This document shows positions 1 through 8,652 of a stretch of DNA of 64,000 bases, one piece after another. Every line of letters starts with the position of its first letter. The first letter of the stretch is position 1. The stretch is taken from positions 7,716-71,715 of the forward strand of contig JAWQFQ010000021.1 of the NCBI GenBank assembly GCA_035967975.1, given 5' to 3'. Made by a program: the position numbers and the translations under genes. Origin of the DNA: Scytonema sp035967975 (GTDB lineage: Bacteria; Cyanobacteriota; Cyanobacteriia; Cyanobacteriales; Nostocaceae). Below the pieces are notes generated by a model. The model was not told the DNA's origin, made no database searches, and was given only the letters and a program-made list of their open reading frames with translations.

Positions 1-583
1 CACCAACTGTTGTTGTATCCACTGCTATCATGAAAACTTCATAAGCTACAGTTATTTCTTCACGCAGTAACTGATCAGCCCTATCATATTTAAATCTCGC
101 TAAACAGGAACGCATGACATCTCGATTCTTCCAAGCTTCGGAAGAGTCAAGTTGTATCCCAATATTTGTGTTGTAAGATGCGATCGCGTCTTCATCTCTT
201 TCTGATTCAGCGTCTGCATCTCCACGTTCAACATATAATTCAGCCTCACTAATATCATCGTGAGCAAGAGCAATAGCATATAATGAATTTGATTTATCTA
301 TTAATGTATGATTTTTAGCTTCAAACCTCTTCTGTACTACAGCTTTAAAATTTGCTCTTGAAACTTTTTCCTCCATCAACTTCGACAATAATGTCCAAAG
401 CTCATTACAAACTTTTTTCAGATATGCTCTTGAGTAATTAAGCCTGTCAGCAAGGTCCTTACACGTGCATTTATCATCTTCCCAAAAAAAATGTAAGATT
501 GCCTTTTGTACTTTATTTAAATGTTCTCCCCTTCTATGGAAAAACAAACTATCTATAAATTTTAAAGCTTCTTCTGAACTCAT
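1..583 (-). CDS. N-terminal part of a vWA-MoxR-associated-type HTH protein (cut by window edge)
   Basis: Reading the minus strand from ATG at 583 gives 194 open codons running off the window. Residues about 20-85 form an HTH region (LNKVQKAILHFFWEDD, then LADRLNYSRAYLKKVCNELW, then KVSRANFKAVVQKR) that resembles the N-terminal HTH domain of cyanobacterial vWA-MoxR-associated proteins. In that family the domain is usually fused to NTPase, TIR, protease or repeat domains and is thought to act in conflict or signalling. What follows (AEADAESERDEDAIASYNTNIGI and on) looks helical and TPR-like. The effector domain would lie beyond the window edge, so the function cannot be assigned. The start is the only ATG near the open end of the frame. 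The family call rests on recalled pattern similarity. Confidence 0.6.
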   Translation of the reverse strand, partial: MSSEEALKFIDSLFFHRRGEHLNKVQKAILHFFWEDDKCTCKDLADRLNYSRAYLKKVCNELWTLLSKLMEEKVSRANFKAVVQKRFEAKNHTLIDKSNSLYAIALAHDDISEAELYVERGDADAESERDEDAIASYNTNIGIQLDSSEAWKNRDVMRSCLARFKYDRADQLLREEITVAYEVFMIAVDTTTVG

Positions 584-1247
584 TTTACAAACCGTTTTTT
601 TGTTAATTTTTATAGTTTTTTAAAACTTAATCACAAACATTCATCATATAAGTAATATGAATACAAACTACTTCTTCCTAACTGTTACATAGGCATCAAA
701 TTTCAACTTAGTTGTGACAGAAATGCTGAAACATTGTGAGCATTCAGCCTAATGCTCATCAGCTTTCAGCAATTAGAGTCTTTCAGTAGTCGTAGGAATA
801 GTATTTTGGATAAATACTCTCACAAGCTCTTAGCAAAGGGCTAAGAACTGAATGTTTACGAAGCATTTGTATCAAGTTAAAATAGTGTTGTTAAAAGCAC
901 ATACGCAAATATGTTCAACTTATATACAAATTTAAGGATTGGATGCTCCTGCTAAAATTTTAGAGTAGCTCCAGGGAAATAGATGTAAAGATTATATGAA
1001 AATAATCTCGATCTTTTTTTAATTTCAATTTTATATAATTGATTTGAATTTTCCTCAGTATTTGTACTAATCTGATGATAAACCATATACTTAAATACTA
1101 TATATTACTGAAGTGGTGTTCCTTCTTCTTTAATTTCTCGGTATACTCTCGTTTAATGAAGTGTTATTTATGATACATATATACCTCTTGTCTACTTAAT
1201 TAGGCAAAATCATCTTCAAATATTCTTTATCGATAAGTAATAAAAAC
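584..1247. other. AT-rich intergenic region, 664 bp
   Basis: This lies between two divergent genes and should contain both promoters. It is very AT-rich. A stretch at about 725-775 repeats the word CATTCAGC/GCTTTCAGC. I see no ORF, RNA gene or clear terminator, and no copy of the promoter-like element that precedes the protease island genes further on. Confidence 0.5.
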
Positions 1248-2645
1248 ATGACGCAAATATATCGTCGCTGGACTTTGATGGTCTATATGGCAGGAGACAA
1301 TGGTAAGGTTTTTGAGAAATCCAATGGCGAAAAAGTAAAGCTAATGTTTCCGATGGAGACTCAAGGATGGAAAGACATTAAAAAAATGGAAAAAGTAGGC
1401 TCCACCGAAGAAGTGGCTATTTTAGTGCAATTTGATACTTTATCAAATCGTGATAACACTTATCGCCTCTACATCCGTTCTGCTAGTCAAGAGCAGGAAA
1501 TTCAGAACATCTCGCCACAGAACACGAGAACTTTTTCCTTACCATTGTGCCCTTCTGATGTTTACTCAACAATTGAGAACATCCCAGAACAGAATATGGG
1601 AGACCCTGCTTCCTTGAGAGACTTTATTATTTGGGGAATTGAAAATTATCCAGCTCAAAACTATGCAGTCATCCTCTGGAATCATGGTACTGGGTGGAAA
1701 GAAGATGATATTTATGCCTTTGCCCGCAATCGTGGTATACAACTGCAAGCTAGTCGGGATGAAGTGCGATCGCTAACTCGTAGTACACGGCGGTTATCTC
1801 GTGCTTTTTTCCTGTCCTCAATTACAGAAGTATTGCAACTCCAAGATGACGAGTCGCGAGCAATAGCTTTTGATGACTCATCTATGGACTTCCTCGATAA
1901 CGCCAAGATTCAGCAGGCTTTTCGGGAAGCAGAAGAACATACTGGTCAAAAGGTAAGCCTAATTGGTATGGATGCCTGTCTCATGAGTATGATAGAAGTC
2001 GCATACCAGTTACGAGCAAATGGCAATTACATGGTTGGTTCTCAAGAGTTAGAACCTATGGATGGGTGGCCCTACACACAGATTTTACAAAGTTTAACGA
2101 CTCAGCCAGAAATGACACCCCCAGAGCTAGCGAAATTAGTCGTCCAAGAGTACGGGCGCTACTATGAGGAACAACAAAATAATTTACGCGGTAGTGGATC
2201 TGAAATAACTCAATCAGCGACTAATTTAGCAGTTATTGACAAACTGACAGAAGCAGTGGGTCGATTAGCCACTCTTCTACGTCAACTACTTGCTGAAAAC
2301 GATATTTATGCTGAGATAGCAATAGCTCGTGCTTTGCGTCAAGCAGTGCATTTTGATGATGAAGATTTTGTAGATTTATATGATTTGGTGAAACATCTCA
2401 GGGATGGTTATACAGGCAGTAGTACAGAATTAACTACGGTTTTAGATGAAATAATTAATCTCATTAAGCTTGAGTATGAACCTCAGCTTATCTTGGCAAA
2501 TGTGGCTTTCGGACGTAGAGTCTCTTGTGCAATGGGACTATCAATATACCTGCCTTTGCGTGGTTGTTCTCAATTCTACGATCGTTCAGATTTTGCTAAG
2601 AGTGGTTGGGGAGAGTTTATTCGGTTTCACAATCAAGTAAGCTAA
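1248..2645 (+). CDS. clostripain-like cysteine peptidase (family C11)
   Basis: The 465-aa product starts with RRWTLMVYMAGDN, the usual first strand of C11 peptidases. The catalytic dyad is visible: His146 in WNHGTGW and Cys244 in GMDACLMSMIEV. C11 peptidases belong to clan CD, the caspase-fold clan, and cleave after basic residues. There is no signal peptide, so it is probably cytoplasmic, unlike most of the clan CD proteins of the island at 36.8-64 kb. It stands alone on the plus strand. Its stop codon TAA is also the first three bases of the terminal repeat of a MITE that follows at once, so the C-terminus may have been altered by that insertion. It lacks the regulon promoter motif. Confidence 0.85.
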   Translation: MTQIYRRWTLMVYMAGDNGKVFEKSNGEKVKLMFPMETQGWKDIKKMEKVGSTEEVAILVQFDTLSNRDNTYRLYIRSASQEQEIQNISPQNTRTFSLPLCPSDVYSTIENIPEQNMGDPASLRDFIIWGIENYPAQNYAVILWNHGTGWKEDDIYAFARNRGIQLQASRDEVRSLTRSTRRLSRAFFLSSITEVLQLQDDESRAIAFDDSSMDFLDNAKIQQAFREAEEHTGQKVSLIGMDACLMSMIEVAYQLRANGNYMVGSQELEPMDGWPYTQILQSLTTQPEMTPPELAKLVVQEYGRYYEEQQNNLRGSGSEITQSATNLAVIDKLTEAVGRLATLLRQLLAENDIYAEIAIARALRQAVHFDDEDFVDLYDLVKHLRDGYTGSSTELTTVLDEIINLIKLEYEPQLILANVAFGRRVSCAMGLSIYLPLRGCSQFYDRSDFAKSGWGEFIRFHNQVS

Positions 2646-2812
2646 GAGGATGTTTGAAAAGTAGTTGGCTGTAATTTCAAGCACTGGTTGATCCCCCCTA
2701 GCCCCCCTTAAAAAGGGGGGAAAATCTCTACCGGTCCCCCTTTTTAAGGGGGATAATGGTGGAGGTGAAATGTGTATGCTACTGACGAGAAGACTTTTAA
2801 AACATCCTCTTA
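2643..2812. mobile_element. MITE of about 170 bp with 22-bp terminal inverted repeats
   Basis: The left end TAAGAGGATGTTTGAAAAGT (2643 onward) is repeated in inverted form ending at 2812, with about 19 of 22 positions matching. Inside are two C/G-run hairpins (2703-2720 and 2735-2753). There is no coding capacity. The element begins at the TAA stop codon of the C11 peptidase and ends just before the arfB stop codon, so both convergent genes end at its edges. The internal hairpins could terminate transcription in both directions. Confidence 0.7.
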
Positions 2813-2827
2813 GACACATCGCACTCG

Positions 2828-3247
2828 TCAATCAATATCTGTAACCTGGCGTCTAGCGGACTTAATCTGTCCTCTCTTACTTTTGCGCTCAAGACGCTTT
2901 TTTTGAGAACTGTGAGTTGGTTTGGTGGGTTTACGTTTTATCTTCACTAAAGTTACACTTTTAATCAGTTCTTGAAGTCGTCTCAACGCTTCTTCTTTGT
3001 TCTGCTCTTGAGTGCGATGTTCTTGAGATTTAATAACAATAACTCCCTCTTGAGTAATACGTCTATCTTTAAGTTTTAAAAGTTGTTCTTTATAAAAGTC
3101 GGGTAATGATGAAGCTCGAATGTCGAAGCGTAAGTGAATCGCAGTGGCAACCTTGTTGACATTTTGACCTCCAGCGCCAGATGAGCGAATTGCACTCATT
3201 TCAATCTCGCTATCGGAGATAATAATTGTGGGAGAGATTTGCAGCAT
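2828..3247 (-). CDS. arfB: peptidyl-tRNA hydrolase ArfB (YaeJ-type ribosome rescue factor)
   Basis: The 139-aa protein carries the release-factor motif GGQ in RSSGAGGQNVNKV, near residue 28. It ends in a basic tail rich in Lys and Arg (KRKPTKPTHSSQKKRLERKS), the segment that enters the empty mRNA channel of stalled ribosomes in ArfB. Its role is to hydrolyse peptidyl-tRNA on ribosomes stalled without a stop codon. Length and layout match the family. It is transcribed alone and convergent to the C11 peptidase. Confidence 0.93.
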   Translation of the reverse strand: MLQISPTIIISDSEIEMSAIRSSGAGGQNVNKVATAIHLRFDIRASSLPDFYKEQLLKLKDRRITQEGVIVIKSQEHRTQEQNKEEALRRLQELIKSVTLVKIKRKPTKPTHSSQKKRLERKSKRGQIKSARRQVTDID

Positions 3248-3401
3248 TATTTACCATGAAGGACGATCGCCCTCTATAAGAACAAATATAAATATAACGC
3301 TTCTCTAAGAACAGAGAAGCGCTGTGTTTTTATTAAATTCAGGGGATAAATAGTAAGATGAGTCCCCCAAGGTTTACTATAAAGTAGGTAGTTTTAACTT
3401 C

Positions 3402-3671
3402 TTAGACGGCACTACGAGCTATTGCGTTCCATATAAAGATAGCAACGAGCGCACCAACAACAGCTAGAGCAATGCCGGGAATACTGAGAGTGGGAGCTGC
3501 CAGAGCAAAAGATCCCGTGCTGAAGAGTACACCCAAACTACCGCCGACAAATGCACCGATAATTCCTAACAAGATTGTTCCTAAAATTCCACCGCCTTGG
3601 TGACCAGGATATATAGCTTTAGCGATCGCGCCTGCTAGAAGACCTAAAACAACCCAAGCTAGAATGTTCAT
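3402..3671 (-). CDS. GlsB/YeaQ/YmgE family small membrane protein
   Basis: The 89-aa protein has three hydrophobic segments (about residues 1-18, 26-50 and 60-82), and the Gly-rich stretch PGHQGGGILGTILLGIIGAF typical of the transglycosylase-associated or YeaQ family. Proteins of this group are general-stress inner-membrane proteins without a proven enzymatic activity. It is monocistronic. A hairpin at 3828-3859 lies upstream of its start. Confidence 0.85.
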   Translation of the reverse strand: MNILAWVVLGLLAGAIAKAIYPGHQGGGILGTILLGIIGAFVGGSLGVLFSTGSFALAAPTLSIPGIALAVVGALVAIFIWNAIARSAV

Positions 3672-3827
3672 TGTTTTTAATTTGGTTAATTTTTGATTGA
3701 CAATAACAGAATAACAATTGAGAGATTAAGAGCCAATCTGCCAGGAGATTTAATTGTTTATAGTCTTAAAGAGAGATTAAATAGGGGTATTTCTGAAGAT
3801 ATATATCTCAATTTATAGGTTAATAAA

Positions 3828-3859
3828 AAATTCCTAGCTAGGTCTAGAACTAGGAATTT
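3828..3859. terminator. hairpin with 10-bp stem
   Basis: AAATTCCTAG at 3828-3837 pairs perfectly with CTAGGAATTT at 3850-3859 around a 12-nt loop. It lies in the 461-bp gap (3672-4132) between two minus-strand genes. It follows the end of the 374-aa gene at 4133 in the direction of transcription and could terminate that transcript. Confidence 0.45.
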
Positions 3860-3941
3860 CTACATTCATTGCTTGGTATTTACAGTCTATGAAGTTTTAA
3901 GAACTGATTGATTCAACTAAAGGAGTAAAACTTGAGAACAA

Positions 3942-4103
3942 GTGTGCCAAAGTTTGGGCGATCGGGTGCGTGCTGGCGACAGACGAATTGGGCGCATTCA
4001 AATTAACCTAGCCGATGGAGCACAAGGAATTATCGAAATCACCGAATTGAAAGATTTACTTGCAGGGGCGATCGCCCGACGGCTCCTACGGAGCATCGCT
4101 TAG
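3942..4103 (+). other. possible small ORF or gene remnant
   Basis: A 53-codon frame from GTG at 3942 reads coherently (SLGDRVRAGDRRIGRIQINL, then ADGAQGIIEITELKDLLAG) and ends at TAG 4103 within a repeat-like GGCTCCTACGGAGC stretch. An AAGGAG lies about 17 nt before the GTG, which is too far for a normal ribosome site. It may be the remnant of a larger gene. I do not recognise a family. Confidence 0.25.
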
Positions 4104-4132
4104 CAGACAAGAAAAACTTTAACTAATGAAAT

Positions 4133-5257
4133 TTAATTAGATATATCTCGCAACTGAGCCAAAAAAGCATCCAGCCTTGATGCACTCACCACTTCTCCCA
4201 AGACATTTCCTGTTCGCCGCACCTGGTAAACACCCTCTCTCAGTTCTTTAAAATCAACAATCAAGCCCGCTTGCTTGCTTGCTGACAGTTTCTTGACCTC
4301 AATTGGCATCAATTCCCTAATCCGCTTTTTCTCAACAGGTGTAAGTGCCTCCCATGCCTGTTGCTTGTAGTCTTCACCAACGAGCAAGGCTTCTCGGATT
4401 GGCTCCCAAGTGTTGGCAGTTTGAAAGGTCTCAATTAATAATTCCACAGGCGATCGCTCTTGTTGGAATTGAGCAGCTGCATATTCCCCATAATTTACTG
4501 TATTGTCATCTTTTTCTGGCTCTGGTTCTTCTGTCCATCCAGACTCTGACAATTCTTCATCTTTTTCCTCAAATACATCAACTTCAGAATCTGTCGTGTT
4601 TGTGAGATTGAGATCGACAAAAATGTTATCATAATCAGTCTGTTGCTCGCTAAATATTTCTTCTTCACTAGATAAATCAGTACTTTCTGGCTCCACCAAC
4701 ACCAGGCGTCCTTCTTTGTAAGCCTGACGTAATGCTACCGCTTCAGCAACAATGCGCTGTGCCGTCAAACCCTCTTCATCCATCATCTTCTGTAAAGTCG
4801 TCCCAGTTATTTCATCCGTCTCGTGGATGGGTGGAATTTGGCAGTAGCGTCTTCCATCTTGAGTCCGCCGCCAAATACTAACTTGTTTTTGTTCTGGTTC
4901 TTTGGGCTGCCTTTGCTGGGCGATGAGTTCTCGGACAACAGCTTGGTTGATTTCTTCTAAGTTTTGTAACTGGTCGATGACTGATTGGTACTTCTTGGGG
5001 TTGTTTGCTAATCGGAAGATAGTAGCTGGCTCGACTTGGGATAGGTCTTCACTCTTGAAGTGCTTGAACACTGCAGCCACCTTAAGGTATCGCTTGTCTT
5101 CGTTCTTCCAACCATGCTGTTTGAGGAACTTTCTATACTCACTTTTGCTCATCTCCTCTTTCTGTTTGGCAAGCCAGAGTGCGTGGGTGAGAATGTTTTC
5201 GGTAGCGTGGGTTAATCCGTCGAACGAAGAGTCTTGGTTTTGTGCTAGCATAAACAA
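4133..5257 (-). CDS. hypothetical protein, 374 aa, with acidic central linker
   Basis: I do not recognise a named family. The N-terminal 110 residues are helical and charged (SKSEYRKFLKQHGWKNEDKR, then VAAVFKHFKSEDLSQVEP). A middle block has QIPPIHETDEITGTTLQKMM, followed by a strongly acidic low-complexity linker at about 190-255. The C-terminal region from about 270 ends in GVYQVRRTGNVLGEVVSASRLDAFLAQLRD, which could be a small beta-alpha domain. There is no signal peptide or membrane segment. Two Met codons lie close together at the start (MFML), and either could be used. The overall character recalls plasmid or mobile-element accessory proteins, but that is only an impression. Confidence 0.6.
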   Translation of the reverse strand: MFMLAQNQDSSFDGLTHATENILTHALWLAKQKEEMSKSEYRKFLKQHGWKNEDKRYLKVAAVFKHFKSEDLSQVEPATIFRLANNPKKYQSVIDQLQNLEEINQAVVRELIAQQRQPKEPEQKQVSIWRRTQDGRRYCQIPPIHETDEITGTTLQKMMDEEGLTAQRIVAEAVALRQAYKEGRLVLVEPESTDLSSEEEIFSEQQTDYDNIFVDLNLTNTTDSEVDVFEEKDEELSESGWTEEPEPEKDDNTVNYGEYAAAQFQQERSPVELLIETFQTANTWEPIREALLVGEDYKQQAWEALTPVEKKRIRELMPIEVKKLSASKQAGLIVDFKELREGVYQVRRTGNVLGEVVSASRLDAFLAQLRDISN

Positions 5258-5451
5258 AAGTTATATTTTGTTCTTTTTGGGCGATCGCAGTAATTCTTGG
5301 CTGAATGGCGATCGCCTTTTTTACTGCTTATTATTGTATTATAGTTTATCACGCTTCGCGTAAAACTAAAAACGCATTACTTGAAAAAAGTCGAAATGAT
5401 GACTAAAATTTAAGAGAATAAATGGAGACGTAAGATTACATGATGAACTAG

Positions 5452-5700
5452 ATGCAAGTCACACTAACTGTAAACCTACCAGATTTAGGCAGTAGAATTA
5501 GGAAAGCAAGAGAAGCTAAAAAGCTGACACCTACGTGGGTTGCGGCTCAAGCCGGAATGAGCGTGGCTAACCTGTACCGCATAGAAAGTGAGGATGCCAA
5601 ATCTTTACCACGCGAAACGCTACGGAGACTTTCTGAAGCGATTGGAATAGATTTTGACGCTGAAGTTAAAGATGCTTTAATGGCGGAGATGAACTCATGA
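5452..5700 (+). CDS. small XRE-family helix-turn-helix protein
   Basis: The 82-aa protein has a standard HTH_3 fold: GSRIRKAREAKKLTPTWVAA, AGMSVANLYRIES, then LRRLSEAIGID. Such proteins are DNA-binding repressors, often antitoxins. No toxin gene lies beside it, so it is an orphan antitoxin-like gene or a stand-alone regulator. A perfect palindrome (5818-5841) that would terminate its transcript follows. Confidence 0.8.
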   Translation: MQVTLTVNLPDLGSRIRKAREAKKLTPTWVAAQAGMSVANLYRIESEDAKSLPRETLRRLSEAIGIDFDAEVKDALMAEMNS

Positions 5701-5817
5701 ATGTACGTAATTGCGTATCAAATAATTAAATGAGGCTTTGGAGCAAATGAAGACTGCAGGTTGGGATGAGGGGAGCTAATTGTTAATGGTGAGGATATGA
5801 TGTCAGGTTTAACTTGT

Positions 5818-5841
5818 AAAGACGCGCCATGGCGCGTCTTT
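5818..5841. terminator. bidirectional terminator, perfect 24-nt palindrome
   Basis: AAAGACGCGCCA directly abuts its reverse complement, so the whole 24 nt form a perfect palindrome with A tracts on one side and T tracts on the other. It sits between the convergent HTH gene and the WGxxGxxG gene and can serve both. Confidence 0.8.
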
Positions 5842-5873
5842 AATAATGCTCACAAAATTCATCCGATGAACTA

Positions 5874-6203
5874 TTAGTATCTGCTGGACTCAGAACGGGT
5901 GGTCACTTCATCAGGATCGGGATATGCACGTGGTTTAGACCGATTGGGGATTAGACCTGCAAGACCAATCAGACCGAGTAAGCCAAGCCAGCCCCAGCTC
6001 GAACCCTGATTTTCTCTAACTTCGCGGTTTTCTTGATAAGTAGTTGTTTCTCTAGTGTTAGTTGTACCAGTCCCTGTGGTATCTGTTGTACCAGTCCCAT
6101 TAGCTCCGTTTTGGGCAGAAACAGGCAGAGTTACGGACAAAGTTGCTAAACCAAAAGCAAAGGTACTTGCCCAAACAATTCTGGATAAATTAGGAGACTT
6201 CAT
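5874..6203 (-). CDS. secreted WGxxGxxG family protein
   Basis: The 109-aa protein has a signal peptide (residues 1-30, ending PVSAQ), a Thr/Gly-rich linker with TDTTGTGTTNT, then SWGWLGLLGLIGLAGL, the short hydrophobic WGxxGxxG motif, and a charged tail. The layout (signal, linker, short hydrophobic anchor, charged end) is that of the cyanobacterial WGxxGxxG group, whose function is unknown; it is presumably anchored at the membrane. It is monocistronic. Confidence 0.8.
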   Translation of the reverse strand: MKSPNLSRIVWASTFAFGLATLSVTLPVSAQNGANGTGTTDTTGTGTTNTRETTTYQENREVRENQGSSWGWLGLLGLIGLAGLIPNRSKPRAYPDPDEVTTRSESSRY

Positions 6204-6872
6204 AGTTAGATTTCCTTTGATATTCTAGGTTTCCACCCTTTTTCGTTTTTTTAAAACGGTCTTTTCTATTGCATCACAATGTTCTACAGAGTAATCATGT
6301 CTTAAAGAAATGAATAAAATATCACTCTAATTAAGTATTTTGTTAAACATCAATACCTATCTAAATTAATAGGTTTAATCCTTATTAATTAGCTCAATTC
6401 TTTCTAACTATTTATATATGCAAATGGTTTGACTAAGTCAGTCGGCATACAATACGACTCGGTTAAAGATAATAGAGGTTCCACAACTCGCCTGAAACCC
6501 GGTACATTGAAGATACCGGGTTTCTAATTTTCGCTATTCCTTATAGTATTAAGTTGGCATAAATACAATACTGCTCAAAAGCGCGATAGTTGAGGTGCGG
6601 TGAAATCCAGTTTCGTAAAAGTTATCAGGTTTCTCAGCTTTCACGAATAATTTAAGACTGCTATATAGCGACAATCGTTTGAATAAAATACAAACTTATC
6701 TGCGTTGAGGGTGCGTTTATCTGCGGTTTTCTAATTCTCAGTATAGATTACACTCAATTAAGTTGATAAAAATAATCATTATTGGCTCGTAATTGCGCCC
6801 TTGCGCGTTCGCCTCAAAGCGTGCTGCAGGCAAGACAGCGCAACTACAAACGGAATGGGATTTTACATATTC
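6204..6872. other. intergenic region, 669 bp, with dispersed repeats
   Basis: It holds the promoter side of the WGxxGxxG gene, one copy of the AAACCCGG hairpin family (6494-6525), and at about 6790-6850 a GC-rich stretch whose flanks CGTAATTGCGC and GCGCAACTAC are nearly inverted copies of each other, like the repeat at 13378-13411. No gene is visible. Confidence 0.5.
6494..6525. repeat. dispersed AAACCCGG hairpin repeat, copy 1
   Basis: GAAACCCGGTA pairs perfectly with TACCGGGTTTC around 9 nt. Related copies are at 11247-11279, 18136-18167 and 58573-58641, with degenerate ones near 13195 and 25988. Confidence 0.75.
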
Positions 6873-7535
6873 TCACAACAATCCCCGATAGTGAATAAAA
6901 ACCAAAATAACCGCCCACGACCCCAAAGCGACTTTCACAGCAACCAGGATATTAAGCAGGGGAATAACTCCCCCACTTAAAAGTGCGCCCAACTCTCCAT
7001 GCGGTAATTCTACTCCAGCCAGAGTCATAATTGCTACTACAATGAAAATAAGAACCGAAACCTTCTCCCATGTAGCAGCGTGCCAGCGCTTGTATATCGC
7101 CTGCATCCACTCCGGTGATGAGGTAATTGCAACAAGACCGATCGCCGTTCCGCCAGCTACCCCAGCTGCAAAACCACCGCCGGGACTCAGATGTCCCCGA
7201 ATCGCCAGTTCAATACTCACCAACGCGGCAATTGTCGCCCCCAGACGTGCCAGAATTATAGATGGTTGATCATTGAATTGATAAATTGTGCAGGACGGTC
7301 TTTCATCCGCCAGCAAAAACTTAGCTCCGGCGATCGCGATCGTAAATACAATCACTTCAAAGATAGTGTCATACAGCCGATTCCTGAGAATGATACCCGT
7401 AACCGCATTAGGTATCCCACTATCTTGTACAACCGCTTCAACAATAGAGATATCCGGTAAGTCTGGTGCTGGATTAGGCATGATGAGAATTTTGATGTAC
7501 AACAATATCCCAGCTGCTATGTATACCCATTTCAT
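6873..7535 (-). CDS. mrpB: Mrp-type cation/proton antiporter subunit B
   Basis: The 220-aa membrane protein contains the MnhB/MrpB hallmark RGHLSPGGGFAAGVAGGTAI near residue 120 and about six hydrophobic segments. MrpB is a small subunit of the multi-subunit antiporter that exports Na+ in exchange for H+. The N-terminal 80 residues (RLYDTIFEVIVFTIAIAG) resemble the MbhE/MrpA C-terminal tail that is often fused in front of MrpB. It is the last gene of the operon, and its start overlaps the stop of the upstream DUF4040 gene by 4 nt (ATGA). Confidence 0.85.
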   Translation of the reverse strand: MKWVYIAAGILLYIKILIMPNPAPDLPDISIVEAVVQDSGIPNAVTGIILRNRLYDTIFEVIVFTIAIAGAKFLLADERPSCTIYQFNDQPSIILARLGATIAALVSIELAIRGHLSPGGGFAAGVAGGTAIGLVAITSSPEWMQAIYKRWHAATWEKVSVLIFIVVAIMTLAGVELPHGELGALLSGGVIPLLNILVAVKVALGSWAVILVFIHYRGLL

Positions 7536-8113
7536 TTATGCTGCTCCTCCTTTGAGTCTGGTGTACTTGTATAAGTCAAGATTGTCGCTGGTGATGAAAG
7601 TTCGGTTTTCATGATGTCATAGATGCGTCGAACTCTGGTCGTGGTGTGGTAGGGTGGCTTTTTGTCCCCATGCAATGCGTCGTCTTGATTGTCATCTTCC
7701 GGTCTAGCACAGGTTGCATGGACTTCTTTGTCCATCAGCGCCCGGTGCAAAGCCTGCATATTCGTGTAGGTCACCAGTTCAAGACGCATATAGTGTTTGC
7801 TAAGAATTGTTCGTAAACCATCCATCAGTTGACCAAAATGGGGTTTGTCACTCGAGCTGTCTTCGAGCACGCCAAGACGCATAACCAGTGATGAACGCAC
7901 TGCAACCACATATAGCGTCATGGCAAGCATAGTACCTACTAATGCTTCGGTCAAAGCAACGTCAGCCGCCCCTAAAACCGCATATACCATTGCCGCCACC
8001 GCTCCCATTATGCCTCGAACAATCAGGGCATGGTATGGATTGACCTGAAATACCACCATGCAAGCGGTCAACGGCAATAGGGCGACTATAACGTAGATAT
8101 AGAAATCGTCCAT
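7532..8113 (-). CDS. DUF4040 protein matching the C-terminal part of MrpA (stand-alone)
   Basis: The 193-aa protein has about three membrane segments in residues 1-75, including VLGAADVALTEALVGTMLA, the conserved DUF4040/MbhD segment found at the C-terminal side of MrpA. Residues 90-193 are soluble and charged (DGLRTILSKHYMRLELVT). In bacilli this part is fused to the large NuoL-like MrpA; here it is a separate gene and no NuoL-like MrpA precedes it. It overlaps mrpB by 4 nt, and mrpG ends 2 nt upstream. Confidence 0.8.
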   Translation of the reverse strand: MDDFYIYVIVALLPLTACMVVFQVNPYHALIVRGIMGAVAAMVYAVLGAADVALTEALVGTMLAMTLYVVAVRSSLVMRLGVLEDSSSDKPHFGQLMDGLRTILSKHYMRLELVTYTNMQALHRALMDKEVHATCARPEDDNQDDALHGDKKPPYHTTTRVRRIYDIMKTELSSPATILTYTSTPDSKEEQHK

Positions 8114-8115
8114 AA

Positions 8116-8388
8116 TCAGTCACCCCTACTACTAGAACAGTATGCCAACACATACCCCAGCACCGTATTCCAGATAGCCAGGGAGATGATAGCCAGAAGG
8201 AGCAGAGGCCATTCATTCGGTATCTTGAGGAGTAGACCGACGATAATACTCATCGATCCTAGGGTATCCGCAACCGAAAGACTGTGTAGCTTGAATAATA
8301 CCGATCGCCGACCAAGTAGGTGAGAAGTCCCCCAAAACCAAAAGACAAGTCCTAAGCCTATCAAAGTATAAATAAACACGTTTATCAT
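8116..8388 (-). CDS. mrpG: Mrp-type antiporter subunit G
   Basis: The 90-aa protein has three membrane helices and the MnhG/MrpG pattern GRRSVLFKLHSLSVADTLGS, the conserved loop between helices 1 and 2. It is a small subunit of the Mrp complex. It lies 3 nt after mrpF and 2 nt before the DUF4040 gene, so translation is likely coupled. Confidence 0.85.
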   Translation of the reverse strand: MINVFIYTLIGLGLVFWFWGTSHLLGRRSVLFKLHSLSVADTLGSMSIIVGLLLKIPNEWPLLLLAIISLAIWNTVLGYVLAYCSSSRGD

Positions 8389-8391
8389 AGC

Positions 8392-8652
8392 TTACTCATT
8401 CGTTAAATCATTCATTCGTTTAATTAAATTTGCCAGAAGCATTAATGCGGCATTACCCACGCTCAGGATGATTACCCCTACAACACCGATCATCCAATCA
8501 TCGCGTAAGACGGATATGACCAGGATTATGATTGATGTCTTACTCGCGATACTTGAAAAAGCAAGCATCTTCTGCCAAACATTATCATCCTTACATACCT
8601 CGTAGATAGGGATGAGTAGGGCTAGAATCATTGCCATCACTACCAAGTTCAT
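8392..8652 (-). CDS. mrpF: Mrp-type antiporter subunit F
   Basis: The 86-aa protein has three hydrophobic helices. Its size and position between mrpE and mrpG match MrpF. The start overlaps the mrpE stop by 4 nt (ATGA). The sequence is diverged from textbook MrpF (MLAFSSIASKTSIIILVISV), so part of the call rests on context. Confidence 0.75.
   Translation of the reverse strand: MNLVVMAMILALLIPIYEVCKDDNVWQKMLAFSSIASKTSIIILVISVLRDDWMIGVVGVIILSVGNAALMLLANLIKRMNDLTNE

Noticed and set aside
3721..3830. Possible further copy of the shared element before the GlsB/YeaQ gene
   Set aside because: On the minus strand CTTCAGAAATACC matches the right block, but the left block (TTGAGATATA) does not match GGCATAWCCT.
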